This document shows positions 41,010-49,763 of a DNA stretch of 64,000 nucleotides, in pieces (position 1 is the stretch's first letter; every line of letters starts with the position of its first letter). The position numbers were made by a program, and so were the translations under genes. Under the pieces are notes generated by a model. The model searched no databases, was not told where the DNA came from, and was given only the letters and a program-made list of their open reading frames with translations. Source of the DNA: Pseudomonas sihuiensis (GTDB lineage Bacteria > Pseudomonadota > Gammaproteobacteria > Pseudomonadales > Pseudomonadaceae); assembly GCF_900106015.1 (NCBI RefSeq), contig NZ_LT629797.1, forward strand, positions 4,216,001-4,280,000. The letters are read 5' to 3'.

Positions 41010-41915
41010 TCAGCCACCCACCTCCCCCGTCTCCAGCTTGCGCCAGAGCAAACGCACCGCCGCCTTGCGCACCAGGGCGCAGCGGTACAGGCGGATCTCC
41101 AGGGGGATCTGCCAGTGTTCGCCGCCGCAGATGGCCAGCTCACCGCGGGCCAGTTCGGCGGTGACCGACAGCCGTGGCACCCAGGCCACGCCCATGCCCT
41201 GCAGGGCCATGCTCTTGAGGCTGTCGGCCATGGCGGTTTCGTATACCGTGGTCGAGCGTAGGGCGCGCTGGCGCAGCAGCAGGTTGACCGAACGGCCGAG
41301 AAAGGCGCCAGCGCTGTAGGCCAGCAGAGGCACGCTCTGCCCGCCGTCGAGGTCGAACAGCGGCGCGCCGGATTCGCTCACCGCGCATACCGGCAACATC
41401 GAGGTGGCGCCCAGGTGCAGCGAGGGGAATATTGCCGGGTCCATCTGCAGCGCCGCGTCGGGGTCGTAGTAGGCAAGGATCAGGTCGCAGGCGCCTTCAC
41501 GCAGTGAATGCACCGCTTCGCCGACGTTGGTCGCCACCAAGCGGGTGGTCAGGGGCAGGCCTTCGCGCCGCAGGCGGGCGATCCATTCGGGGAAGAAGCC
41601 CAGCGTCAGCGAGTGGGCGGCAGCAATCGACAGCATCTCGCCCTGCTGGCCTTCCAGGTTGTGCAGGTGGCGCACCACTTCGCCGAGCTGCTCGACCAGG
41701 CTGCGCGCGGTGACCAGAAACAGCCGGCCGGCCTCGGTGAGTTCGACGGGGGTGCAGGAGCGGTCGACCAGGGTCAGGCCGAGCATGCCTTCCAGGCTGC
41801 GGATACGTCGGCTGAATGCCGGCTGGGTGACGAAGCGCTTTTCCGCGGCCTGGGAGAAGCTGCGGGTGGCGGCCAGGACGATAAAGTCCTCCAGCCATTT
41901 GGTTTCCAAGTTCAT
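41010..41915 (-). CDS. LysR-family regulator, probably of aspA
   Basis: A 301-residue LysR protein from the ATG at 41915. The N-terminal helix-turn-helix reads FIVLAATRSFSQAAEKRF then TQPAFSRRIRSLE (residues 10-40), followed by the effector-binding domain to the end. It is divergent from aspartase with 353 bases between the starts, the classic LysR arrangement, and the P. aeruginosa aspA region also has a LysR neighbour (PA5428). The open frame continues upstream but without LysR sequence. Confidence 0.92.
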   Translation of the reverse strand: MNLETKWLEDFIVLAATRSFSQAAEKRFVTQPAFSRRIRSLEGMLGLTLVDRSCTPVELTEAGRLFLVTARSLVEQLGEVVRHLHNLEGQQGEMLSIAAAHSLTLGFFPEWIARLRREGLPLTTRLVATNVGEAVHSLREGACDLILAYYDPDAALQMDPAIFPSLHLGATSMLPVCAVSESGAPLFDLDGGQSVPLLAYSAGAFLGRSVNLLLRQRALRSTTVYETAMADSLKSMALQGMGVAWVPRLSVTAELARGELAICGGEHWQIPLEIRLYRCALVRKAAVRLLWRKLETGEVGG

Positions 41916-41948
41916 TGCAGGCTCCGCGTGTTGATCCGGTTTGCGCCC

Positions 41949-42025
41949 GTGTAGGAGCCCCGCCTCGGGGCGAAGCTTTTCAGACGCCCGGCCAGAGCAT
42001 TCGCGGCGAGGCGCTGCTCCTACAG
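41949..42025. repeat. degenerate REP pair
   Basis: GTGTAGGAGCCCCGCCTCGG at 41949 and its approximate inverse GGCGAGGCGCTGCTCCTACA near 42004 face each other. They form a REP-type inverted pair in the lysR-aspA intergenic space. Confidence 0.7.
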
Positions 42026-42053
42026 ATACGTCAGAGGGGCGACCGTGTTGCCC

Positions 42054-42126
42054 CGATGGTGGGTTACACCGCGTCTCGAACGACGTGACGTTCGGCAATG
42101 GCAGCATGCGGCTAACCCACCCTACG
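42054..42126. repeat. palindromic GGTGGGTTA/TAACCCACC repeat
   Basis: Nine-base perfect arms at 42058-42066 and 42113-42121, ending CCCTACG. A repeat of this type is common between genes in pseudomonads. The rest of 41916-42268 holds the aspA promoter region, where a weak TATTCT box is seen at 42217 but no convincing -35. Confidence 0.6.
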
Positions 42127-42268
42127 TTTGCCGCTATCCCGCAGTCACATCGACATTATGCCGATTGTGCATAGGGCAGCAAGTAACGGCATTGGTAGCG
42201 ATACGGTCGGGGCCCCTATTCTATGGGCATCGCGGCACTCGCCGTATTTCCCAAGAGTCATCTCTATC

Positions 42269-43693
42269 ATGTCCTCTGCTGCATCTGTTCGCGTCGAAAA
42301 AGACCTGCTCGGTACCCTCGAAGTCCCTGCCGATGCCTATTACGGCATCCAGACCCTGCGCGCCGTGCAGAACTTCCGCCTGTCCGGCGTGCCGCTGTCG
42401 CATTACCCGAAGCTGGTGATCGGCCTGGCCATGGTCAAGCAGGCTTCGGCTGACGCCAACCGCGAACTGGGTCATCTGTCCGCCGCCAAGCACACGGCGA
42501 TCAGCACCGCCTGCGCACGCATCATCCAGGGCGAGTTCCACGAGCAGTTCGTGGTCGACATGATTCAGGGCGGCGCCGGCACCTCGACCAACATGAATGC
42601 CAACGAGGTGATCGCCAACATCGCCCTCGAGGCCATGGGACATGAGAAGGGCCAGTACCAGCACCTGCACCCGAACAACGACGTGAACATGGCGCAGTCG
42701 ACCAACGACGCCTACCCGACCGCCATCCGCCTCGGCCTGCTGCTCGGTCACGACAGCCTGCTCGGTGCGCTGGACAAGCTGATCCAGTCGTTCGCCGCCA
42801 AGGGTCTGGAGTTCGGCCACGTGCTGAAGATGGGTCGCACCCAGCTGCAGGACGCCGTGCCGATGACCCTCGGCCAGGAATTCCGCGCCTTCGCCACCAC
42901 CCTCGGTGAAGACCTGCAGCACCTGAAACTGCTGGCGCCGACCCTGCTCACCGAAGTCAACCTGGGCGGTACCGCGATCGGTACCGGCATCAACGCCGAC
43001 CCGAAATACCAGGCCCTGGCGGTCAAGCGTCTGGCCATCATCAGCGGTCACCCGCTGACCCCGGCTGTCGACCTGATCGAAGCCACCAGCGACATGGGCG
43101 CCTTCGTGCTGTTCTCCGGCATGCTCAAGCGCACCGCGGTCAAACTGTCGAAGATCTGCAACGACCTGCGTCTGCTCTCCAGTGGCCCGCGTACCGGCAT
43201 CAACGAGATCAACCTGCCGGCGCGTCAGCCGGGCAGCTCGATCATGCCTGGCAAGGTCAACCCGGTGATCCCTGAGGCGGTCAACCAGGTGGCCTTCGAG
43301 GTTATCGGTAACGATCTGGCCCTGACCATGGCGGCCGAAGGTGGCCAGCTGCAGCTGAACGTGATGGAGCCGCTGATCGCCTACAAGATCTTCGACTCGA
43401 TCCGCCTGCTCACCCGCGCCATGGATATGCTGCGCGAGCTGTGCATCGACGGCATCACCGCCAACGAGGCGCGCTGCCGTGAACTGATGGAAAACTCCAT
43501 TGGTCTGATCACCGCGCTGAACCCCTACATCGGCTACGAGAACGCCACCCGCATCGCCAAGGTCGCTCTGGACAGCGGGCGCGGCGTGCTGGAGCTGGTG
43601 CGCGAAGAGCAGCTGCTGGACGAGGCCACCCTGGCCGACATCCTGCGCCCCGAGAACATGATTGCCCCGCGCCTGGTTCCGCTGCAGGGCTGA
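42269..43693 (+). CDS. aspA: aspartate ammonia-lyase (aspartase)
   Basis: A 474-residue fumarase/aspartase enzyme that splits L-aspartate to fumarate and ammonia. The superfamily signature GSSIMPGKVNP is complete, and the aspartase-type GGAGTSTNMNANEV and the HPNNDVNMAQSTND loop are present. The ATG at 42269 gives the usual start (VRVEKDLLGTLEVPADAYYG). No strong ribosome-binding site precedes it. A terminator follows at 43710. The next gene is a dicarboxylate/amino-acid symporter, so uptake and use of aspartate are grouped. Confidence 0.97.
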   Translation: MSSAASVRVEKDLLGTLEVPADAYYGIQTLRAVQNFRLSGVPLSHYPKLVIGLAMVKQASADANRELGHLSAAKHTAISTACARIIQGEFHEQFVVDMIQGGAGTSTNMNANEVIANIALEAMGHEKGQYQHLHPNNDVNMAQSTNDAYPTAIRLGLLLGHDSLLGALDKLIQSFAAKGLEFGHVLKMGRTQLQDAVPMTLGQEFRAFATTLGEDLQHLKLLAPTLLTEVNLGGTAIGTGINADPKYQALAVKRLAIISGHPLTPAVDLIEATSDMGAFVLFSGMLKRTAVKLSKICNDLRLLSSGPRTGINEINLPARQPGSSIMPGKVNPVIPEAVNQVAFEVIGNDLALTMAAEGGQLQLNVMEPLIAYKIFDSIRLLTRAMDMLRELCIDGITANEARCRELMENSIGLITALNPYIGYENATRIAKVALDSGRGVLELVREEQLLDEATLADILRPENMIAPRLVPLQG

Positions 43694-43709
43694 TTGATCG
43701 AATGACACG

Positions 43710-43729
43710 CGCCGCCCCTTTGGGCGGCG
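43710..43729 (+). terminator. terminator after aspA
   Basis: Eight-bp GC stem CGCCGCCC/GGGCGGCG with a CTTT loop, 17 bases after the stop codon, followed by a moderately T-rich TGTTCATTTCC. It should at least weaken read-through into the symporter gene. Confidence 0.75.
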
Positions 43730-43823
43730 TGTTCATTTCCGCCCTCGAGCCTGTTCATGGGGCGGCACCGCTGAAGGCCGCGCAGACGGCCCCACAACAA
43801 CGACAATCCGGGTGTACAACCAC

Positions 43824-45077
43824 ATGAGTCAGAGCAACACCGCTTCCTCTTCCTTCCTTGCGCGCGTGCCGTTGTGGCAGCAGATCCTCGTCGGCCTGGT
43901 GCTCGGCGTGGTCGTCGGCATGCTGTTCAAGAGTCTCGCCCTGGGGCTGGCGCCGGTCGGCGCGCTGTTTCTCAACGCGATCAAGATGCTCATCGTGCCG
44001 CTGGTGTTCGTCTCCCTGGTGGCGGGCATCACCGCCATGAGCGACAGCGCCAAGCTTGGCCGCATCAGCGTCAAGACCATCGCCATCTACCTGATCACCA
44101 CTGCCTTCGCGGTGAGCATCGGCCTGGCATTCGGCACCCTGTTCAGCCCCGGTGAAGGCATGAACATGGTTGCCAGCGGCAGTGAAGAGGCCAAGCAGGC
44201 GCCCTCGCTGGTGCAGATCCTGGTGGGCCTGGTGCCGACCAACCCGGTGACCGCCTTCGCCGAAGGCAACATCCTGCAGATCATCGTCTTCGCCATCGCC
44301 CTGGGCGTGAGCATGAATCTGGTTGGCGAAAAGGCTGTGCCGGTGGTCCGTCTCTTCGACAGCCTGGCCGAGGTGTTCTACAAGCTCACCGATCTGGTGA
44401 TGCGCTTCGCCCCCATCGGCGTATTCGCGCTGATCGCCGGCGTGGTCGCCTCCCACGGTATCGAGGTGCTGCTGCCGCTGGCCGGCGTGATCGGGGTGAT
44501 CTACCTGGCCAGCATCGCCCATATGCTGCTGATCTACGGTGGCCTGATCGGCGGCCTGGCGCGTCTCAGCCCGCTGCGCTTCTTCCGCGGCATCGCCCCG
44601 GCGCTGGCAGTGGCCTTCAGTACCTCGAGCAGCTCCGGCACCCTGCCGGTGTCCATCGAGTGCGCGCGCAAGAACCTCGGTGTGTCGCAGGGCGTAGCCG
44701 GCTTCGTGTTGCCGGTGGGCGCCACCATCAACATGGACGGCACCGCGATCTACCAGGGCGTGCTGGCGCTGTTCATCGCCCAGGCCTTCGGCATCGACCT
44801 GAATGCCGGCCAGTACCTGATGATCATCCTCACCGCCACCCTGGCCTCGATCGGCACCGCCGGCGTACCGGGTGCCGGCCTGATCATGCTCGGCCTGGTG
44901 CTGACCTCGGTCGGCCTGCCGCTGGAAGGCGTGGCGCTGATCGCCGGTATCGACCGCATCCTCGACATGGCGCGCACCACGGTGAACGTCGCCGGCGACC
45001 TGATGACCACCACCCTGGTGGGCAGCAGCGAGAAGGAGCTGGATCGCGAGATCTACAACAGCGACAACGCTGCCTGA
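43824..45077 (+). CDS. dicarboxylate/amino acid:cation symporter (DAACS)
   Basis: A 417-residue inner-membrane transporter of the glutamate/aspartate:proton family. The family features are clear: the FSTSSSSGTLPVSI serine-rich hairpin, GATINMDGTAIYQG and the GTAGVPGAGLIMLG hairpin 2. About eight helices and two re-entrant loops are expected. It is likely to take up aspartate, glutamate or C4-dicarboxylates. The ATG at 43824 is preferred; a GTG four codons earlier is also possible. It follows aspA and ends before a strong terminator. Confidence 0.94.
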   Translation: MSQSNTASSSFLARVPLWQQILVGLVLGVVVGMLFKSLALGLAPVGALFLNAIKMLIVPLVFVSLVAGITAMSDSAKLGRISVKTIAIYLITTAFAVSIGLAFGTLFSPGEGMNMVASGSEEAKQAPSLVQILVGLVPTNPVTAFAEGNILQIIVFAIALGVSMNLVGEKAVPVVRLFDSLAEVFYKLTDLVMRFAPIGVFALIAGVVASHGIEVLLPLAGVIGVIYLASIAHMLLIYGGLIGGLARLSPLRFFRGIAPALAVAFSTSSSSGTLPVSIECARKNLGVSQGVAGFVLPVGATINMDGTAIYQGVLALFIAQAFGIDLNAGQYLMIILTATLASIGTAGVPGAGLIMLGLVLTSVGLPLEGVALIAGIDRILDMARTTVNVAGDLMTTTLVGSSEKELDREIYNSDNAA

Positions 45078-45118
45078 GCAACCGCTTTCATAGGAGGCCT
45101 TCACCAGCCTCAACCTTC

Positions 45119-45146
45119 AGGGATGGCCTCGGCCATCCCTTTTTTT
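45119..45146 (+). terminator. strong intrinsic terminator after the symporter
   Basis: Ten-bp perfect stem AGGGATGGCC/GGCCATCCCT with a 2-base loop, followed by a run of seven T counting the last stem base. Confidence 0.93.
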
Positions 45147-45175
45147 GTGGCCTGCCGTCCCTCGCGGCCACCCTT

Positions 45176-45344
45176 GGGCGCCTCTAAAAACTACCTGCGT
45201 TGTCATCGCTGCGTTGAAAGCAGGCTCAGAATGCTCATTTACAACACGTAAAGTCGAGCGCGACTCCGACCGTTTTTCGCCTGTTTTTGCGGGGCCGCCA
45301 TCGGTACTGCGCTGACTGCCTCGCCAACGTTTTTAGAGGCGCCC
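45176..45344. repeat. 169-bp element with 16-bp perfect terminal inverted repeats
   Basis: GGGCGCCTCTAAAAAC (45176-45191) and its exact inverse (45329-45344) enclose 137 bases with no gene. Inside are a TTTACAACACGTAAA near-palindrome (about 45238-45252) and short G/C runs. The layout resembles a small non-autonomous repeat. It takes up most of the 376-base gap 45078-45453. Confidence 0.65.
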
Positions 45345-45370
45345 CCCTTCGGGCCGTCGCAAGCGACGTC

Positions 45371-45394
45371 AAAAACTGCTCCCGGCAGTTTTTT
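45371..45394. terminator. bidirectional terminator between the repeat and the MocR gene
   Basis: AAAAACTGC and GCAGTTTTT pair perfectly around TCCCG, with T-runs on both strands. It lies 60 bases beyond the reverse-strand MocR gene stop and probably ends it. A GGTGCGC/GCGCACC hairpin is also present at 45422-45438. Confidence 0.8.
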
Positions 45395-45453
45395 CCTGTC
45401 ATTCAAGGATGGCTGCCGTAGGGTGCGCCGCGCGCACCGCCGGTTGGCCTGCA

Positions 45454-46920
45454 TTACAGCCTCCAGGCCCGACGTAGCGTCTGCACCGCCTCGATGATCT
45501 GCGCCTCGGGCACCGCAGCGAAGCCCAGCACCAGCCCGGCGCGGGCGTCATCAGCCGTTTCACTAGCGGGCAGCCAGTAATCGCTCAAGGGGGTCATCTC
45601 GATACCGGCTGCGCGTGCGGCGGCAATCAACTCACGCTCACGGGCCAGGCTCTCGACCTTGATACTCAGGTGCAGACCGGCTTCCACGGCCGGTAACGGC
45701 GAGCATCCGGGAATCGCCTGCGGCCACGCCGTGAGCAAGGCGTCACGGCGGCTGCGCGCCGTCTGACGCATACGTCGCACATGGCGCTGGAAGTGCCCAG
45801 AAGCGATGAATTCGGCCATCACTGCCTGGGTGCCGACCTCCGAGTGGCGTATCTCCAGCGCCTGGCGCCTCGCGAAAGGCTCGGCCAGCGCTGGCGGCAG
45901 CACCAGATAGCCCAGGCGCAACGCCGGAAAGGCGAGCTTGCCGAAGGTGCCGATGTAGATCACCCGTTGCTGGTCATCCAGCGCTGCCAAGGGCGCGAGT
46001 GGCGTGCCGCTGTAGCGGTACTCGCCGTCGTAGTCGTCCTCGATGATCCAGCCATTCACGCGCTTGGCCCACTCCAGCAAGGCCAGGCGCCTGGGCAGCG
46101 ACAGGGTGACGCCGGCGGGGTACTGGTGCGCGGGCGTGACATAGGCCAGCCGGCAATCGTTCAGACGCTGCAGGGCGTCGACGTCCAGGCCGTCATGGTC
46201 CACCGGCACGCCGCACAGCTGCGCGCCGGCCACGGCGAAGGCATGGCCCGCCGCGCGGTAGCCGGGGTTTTCAATGGCCACACGGTCGCCCGGTTGAATC
46301 AGCAATTGCGCGCAGAGGCTGCTGGCCTGCTGCGAGCCGCAGGTGATCAATATCTGCTGCGCCTCGCAGGTCAGGCCGCGGCTGTTGCGCAGGTAGGCGG
46401 CGATGAGTTCGCGCAGCTGCAGGTCGCCAGCGGGGTCGCCATAGCCGAGTCGTGCCAGCGAGGGTTTGCGCCAGAAGCGCGCCTGCAGACGTGCCCAGGT
46501 CTCGAAGGGGAACAGGTCGAAAGCCGGCACGCCGATACGAAAGGCGCGCGGTGCGCCCGCGGCGGGCATCGCCAGGTGATGGTTGTGCAACAGCTGCATT
46601 GCCGGGCTGGCCGCTGCCGGGGCGACGGCTGCCACCGGGGCAGGTCGATGGCGCGTCAGCTCGGCGACGTAGGTGCCATCGCCGACCCGCCCGGCCACGT
46701 AGCCCTCGGCATACAGCTGGTCCAGCGCGCGGGTCACGGTGTTGCGCGAGATGCCGAGCAGGGTGGCCAGCTCACGGCTTGCCGGCAGGCGCGTGCCACT
46801 GGCCAGGCGGCCATCGAGGATGCGCTCGCGCAAGGCCTGGTAGAGCTGGCGCGCCAGGCCCTGACCGGGCTGCAGATGAATGCCGGAAAGGTCGAATGGC
46901 AAGGCGGGCGAGCGTTTCAT
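45454..46920 (-). CDS. MocR-type (GntR plus aminotransferase) transcriptional regulator
   Basis: A 488-residue regulator with a GntR winged helix at the N-terminus ([20 protein letters not shown], about residues 47-66) joined to an aminotransferase-like domain. This has the fold-type I signature [12 protein letters not shown] near 298 and [15 protein letters not shown] with the PLP lysine near 334. It is divergent from the PaiB-like gene, with 97 bases between starts, so it probably controls that gene. PLP-linked metabolites are the expected signal. Confidence 0.94.
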   Translation of the reverse strand: MKRSPALPFDLSGIHLQPGQGLARQLYQALRERILDGRLASGTRLPASRELATLLGISRNTVTRALDQLYAEGYVAGRVGDGTYVAELTRHRPAPVAAVAPAAASPAMQLLHNHHLAMPAAGAPRAFRIGVPAFDLFPFETWARLQARFWRKPSLARLGYGDPAGDLQLRELIAAYLRNSRGLTCEAQQILITCGSQQASSLCAQLLIQPGDRVAIENPGYRAAGHAFAVAGAQLCGVPVDHDGLDVDALQRLNDCRLAYVTPAHQYPAGVTLSLPRRLALLEWAKRVNGWIIEDDYDGEYRYSGTPLAPLAALDDQQRVIYIGTFGKLAFPALRLGYLVLPPALAEPFARRQALEIRHSEVGTQAVMAEFIASGHFQRHVRRMRQTARSRRDALLTAWPQAIPGCSPLPAVEAGLHLSIKVESLARERELIAAARAAGIEMTPLSDYWLPASETADDARAGLVLGFAAVPEAQIIEAVQTLRRAWRL

Positions 46921-47017
46921 GATGGGTAGATTGGCTCTATCAAAGTCGTCGGTAATGGACCTTACGTCAGGCCAATATCCTGCCTAGCATGGCCCCATCA
47001 CGCCAGGAGAAAACGTC

Positions 47018-47650
47018 ATGTACTGCCCCGCCGCCTTTCGCCAGGACGATCTGCCCAGCCTGCACGTGCAGATACAGGCCAGTGGACTGGCCATCGTGAC
47101 CAGCGCTGGCGCACAGGGCCTTCAAGCCAGCCATCTGCCGCTGTTGCTTGAACCTGGCGAAGGCGAGCTCGGCACCCTGTACGGCCACTTCGCCCGCGCC
47201 AATCCGCACTGGCGTGACCTGGCCAGCGGCGCCGAGGCGCTGGTTGTGTTCAGTGGGCCGGACGCCTACGTGCACCCTGGCTGGTACCCGGCCAAGGCCG
47301 AGCACGGCAAGGTGGTGCCGACCTGGAATTACATCGCCGTGCATGCCTGGGGCCGGGCCGAGGTGTTCGACGAGCCGGAGCGCCTGCTGCAACTGGTCAG
47401 CCGCCTCAGCGACCGTCACGAACAAGGGCGCCCGCAGCCCTGGGCTGTCAGCGATGCGCCGCGCGATTACATCGACGCCATGCTGCGCGCCATCGTCGGC
47501 TTCGCCCTGCCGATTCGCCGACTCGAAGGTAAATGGAAGCTCAGCCAGAACCGCTCAGCCAGCGATCAGGCCGGCGTGCGCACCGGCCTGGCAACGTCCA
47601 ACAACCCGCGCGACCACGAACTGGCGGCGCAGATGAATCCCACCGACTGA
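47018..47650 (+). CDS. PaiB-family FMN-binding protein
   Basis: A 210-residue protein with PaiB features: LASHLPLLLEP-like sequence (ASHLPLLLEPGEGELGTLYGHFARAN), FSGPDAYVHPGWYP and VPTWNYIAVHAWG, then KWKLSQNR near the end. The family folds like flavin reductases and has been linked to repression of sporulation and protease genes in Bacillus; in pseudomonads its role is open. An AGGAG site precedes the ATG (47005-47009). A GNAT acetyltransferase gene follows 19 bases later, echoing the paiA-paiB pair. Confidence 0.92.
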   Translation: MYCPAAFRQDDLPSLHVQIQASGLAIVTSAGAQGLQASHLPLLLEPGEGELGTLYGHFARANPHWRDLASGAEALVVFSGPDAYVHPGWYPAKAEHGKVVPTWNYIAVHAWGRAEVFDEPERLLQLVSRLSDRHEQGRPQPWAVSDAPRDYIDAMLRAIVGFALPIRRLEGKWKLSQNRSASDQAGVRTGLATSNNPRDHELAAQMNPTD

Positions 47651-47669
47651 TCACCGAAGGAAGGCCATC

Positions 47670-48110
47670 ATGCTCGACATTCGCCCCATCACCGCTGCCG
47701 ATCACGCCGCCTGGTTGCCGCTCTGGCAGGCTTACCAGCGTTTCTACCAGGCCGAGATCCCAACCGAGACCAGCGCCCTCACCTGGCAGCGCTTTCTCGA
47801 CCCGGCCGAGCCGATGCACGCCGCCCTGGCCTGGCAGGACGGCGAGGCGGTCGGTCTGGTGCACTTCATCTATCACCGCAGTTGCTGGACGAGTGGTGAC
47901 TACTGCTACCTGCAGGATCTGTTCGTCGCCGAGCACATTCGTGGTGGTGGCATCGGCCGCGCGCTGATCGAGCACGTTTACGCCGAGGCCCGCGCTGCCG
48001 GTGCCAGCCGCGTGCATTGGCTGACCCAGGAAAGCAACTACCAGGGGCGTATGCTCTACGACCGCATCGGCGACCGCTCCGGTTTCATCCAGTACAGGAA
48101 GCTCTTCTGA
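47670..48110 (+). CDS. GNAT acetyltransferase, copy 1
   Basis: A 146-residue GNAT protein with the acetyl-CoA loop RGGGIGRALI (about residues 91-100) and the preceding strand YCYLQDLFV. The C-terminal ...DRSGFIQYRKLF is shared with the paralogue at 52349. The stop overlaps the start of the next acetyltransferase gene (TGATG), so they are co-translated. The substrate is not evident; small amines are common for this subgroup. PaiA, the partner of PaiB elsewhere, is also a GNAT enzyme. Confidence 0.9.
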   Translation: MLDIRPITAADHAAWLPLWQAYQRFYQAEIPTETSALTWQRFLDPAEPMHAALAWQDGEAVGLVHFIYHRSCWTSGDYCYLQDLFVAEHIRGGGIGRALIEHVYAEARAAGASRVHWLTQESNYQGRMLYDRIGDRSGFIQYRKLF

Positions 48111-48781
48111 TGACGCGTGATCTCGCTCACTGGCAACCCCGTCCCACACCGGACCAGCGCACCTTGCAAGGCCGTTTCGTGCGTCTCGAAGCACTCGATG
48201 TCACGCGGCATGGCGATGATCTGTGGCGCGCGCTGCAGGGGCCGGACCCGGCGCTCTGGGATTATCTGCCCTACGGTCCCTTCACCGAGCGAGGCGCCTT
48301 CGATACCTGGCTGGCCGGCAATGCGCAGAGCCGTGATCCGCTGTTCTATGCGGTGGTCGACCTGGCCAGCGGCCGCGCCCTGGGGCTGTTCAGCTACCTG
48401 CGTATCACCGCGCAGGACGGCAGCATCGAGATCGGCCACGTCGCCTTCGGCGCGCCGATGCAGCGTACCCCAGGCGCGACCGAGGCGGTCTATCTGCTGG
48501 CGCGCCACGCCTTCGACGATCTCGGTTATCGCCGCCTGGAATGGAAGTGCGATGCGGCCAATGCCCGCTCGCTGCGCGCCGCCGAGCGCTTCGGCTTCAG
48601 CCAGGAAGGGCTGTTCCGTCAACATATGGTGCGCAAGGGCCGCAACCGTGACACCGCCTGGTTCTCCATCATCGACGGGGAATGGCCGGCATGCCGCGAG
48701 GCCTTCGAGCGCTGGCTGGCTGTGGATAACTTCGATGAAGCGGGGCGGCAGAGGCAGCGCCTGGAGGCGCTGCGGGGGTAA
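48110..48781 (+). CDS. GNAT acetyltransferase, RimJ/RimL type
   Basis: A 223-residue GNAT protein of the larger RimJ/RimL-like class, with the opening LQGRFVRLEAL, the YAVVDLASGRALGLFSYL block and the acceptor part RLEWKCDAANARSLRAAERFGF. Relatives acetylate ribosomal N-termini, amino acids or small molecules, and the true substrate is unknown. It is coupled to the previous GNAT gene by a one-base overlap and meets the convergent regulator gene after four bases. Confidence 0.9.
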   Translation: MTRDLAHWQPRPTPDQRTLQGRFVRLEALDVTRHGDDLWRALQGPDPALWDYLPYGPFTERGAFDTWLAGNAQSRDPLFYAVVDLASGRALGLFSYLRITAQDGSIEIGHVAFGAPMQRTPGATEAVYLLARHAFDDLGYRRLEWKCDAANARSLRAAERFGFSQEGLFRQHMVRKGRNRDTAWFSIIDGEWPACREAFERWLAVDNFDEAGRQRQRLEALRG

Positions 48782-48785
48782 CGCC

Positions 48786-49604
48786 CTACTCCATCTCGAA
48801 CAACCCAGCACGCAGCTGCGCGCCGCCCAGGCGCTGGCGGATGTCGTCGTCGATGCGCGGGTCGTCGGGGGCGTAGAGCATCAACTGGCGATAGGCGTTG
48901 ACCCGGTTGATCTCGTTGCCCAGGTACTGCCAGACCACGCGGGTGCAGGCTGGTGTGCGGCGGTCGCCGCTGGAGACGCCGGTCTTGATGCCATTGAGGC
49001 GGATGATGCGGCTCTTGAAGCTGGGAATGAGGATGGTCTGGCTCATTTCGTTGCCGGTGAGCGACTCGTAGTCCACCAGAAACAGGCGGTCCTGCAGGAA
49101 GAACGCCGTGCCCAGGTAGCGACAGCGCACCCAGTCCTCACTGCCGCCGCGTGTGGGTTCCTGGCGCTCCTGGCGTTCCTGGCGCTCGAACAGGTAGTTG
49201 CCGCGCTCCTCGCGCAGGTGCACCAGTGACAGCAGTACGTGTCCCGGTACCGACATGCAGTTGGAGTATTCGAAGTAGTAGCCGCAGTAGCGCTCCATCG
49301 GGCTGGCCTGACGGCGCAGTGGGGCGAACAGGTCCAGCAGCGGGTCGTTGCCACTTTGCTGCTGCGCATCGCCGCTGCGGGCACCGATCAGGCGGGTGAA
49401 CTGCTCGGCCGGCATGGCCAGCTCGAAGGGTTCTACACCGAAGAAATCGCAGATGCGCTTGAGGTTGTGCGTGGTCGGTCGGCTCTGCCCGGCCAGGTAG
49501 CGGTTGAACTGCGCGCGGTTGATCGCCAGCTTGCGACATACCTCGGCAATCGAGCGGTAATGGCTGCAAAGCAATTTCAGATTGCTGCCGAGGGAATCGG
49601 ACAT
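48786..49604 (-). CDS. XRE-type helix-turn-helix regulator
   Basis: A 272-residue protein. The first 65 residues form a Cro/C1-type HTH: SIAEVCRKLAINRAQFNRYLAG then HNLKRICDFFGVEPFEL. The C-terminal 200 residues are an uncharacterised domain. In its middle the sequence QERQERQE marks a small in-frame repeat of a 9-base unit. It is divergent from the Na+/alanine symporter, with an inverted repeat between, so autoregulation and control of the symporter are likely. Confidence 0.88.
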   Translation of the reverse strand: MSDSLGSNLKLLCSHYRSIAEVCRKLAINRAQFNRYLAGQSRPTTHNLKRICDFFGVEPFELAMPAEQFTRLIGARSGDAQQQSGNDPLLDLFAPLRRQASPMERYCGYYFEYSNCMSVPGHVLLSLVHLREERGNYLFERQERQERQEPTRGGSEDWVRCRYLGTAFFLQDRLFLVDYESLTGNEMSQTILIPSFKSRIIRLNGIKTGVSSGDRRTPACTRVVWQYLGNEINRVNAYRQLMLYAPDDPRIDDDIRQRLGGAQLRAGLFEME

Positions 49605-49617
49605 ATGGCCGCTCCAG

Positions 49618-49657
49618 CTGATGCGAATGACGCGATTCTAGCATCAACTCGCATCAG
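49618..49657. promoter_or_regulatory. operator-like inverted repeat around a TAGAAT box
   Basis: CTGATGCGA (49618-49626) and TCGCATCAG (49649-49657) are perfect inverted arms 22 bases apart. Between them, on the reverse strand, is TAGAAT (49640-49635), a good -10 match for the XRE gene starting at 49604. The layout suits repression by that regulator. Confidence 0.55.
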
Positions 49658-49763
49658 ATCGCCGCGACCTGCGAAATTGTCCCGCGCGGCGCCTTCACCA
49701 AAGATTGCGCCACCCGCCCGGCGCGGCGCATTCCCATTCAGAACAACAAGAGAGAAAGCCTCC

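Noticed and set aside
43755..45113. A 452-codon His- and Gln-rich reverse-strand frame opposite the dicarboxylate symporter
   Set aside because: The His/Asp/Gln-rich sequence is the reverse complement of membrane-helix codons, not a real protein.
45230..45260. TTTACAACACGTAAA read as a stand-alone regulator site
   Set aside because: It sits inside the 169-bp inverted-repeat element and is more simply part of that repeat.
49605..49763. A glycine riboswitch upstream of the alanine/glycine symporter
   Set aside because: The 159-base region lacks the conserved glycine-aptamer core and tandem structure; only the inverted repeat stands out.
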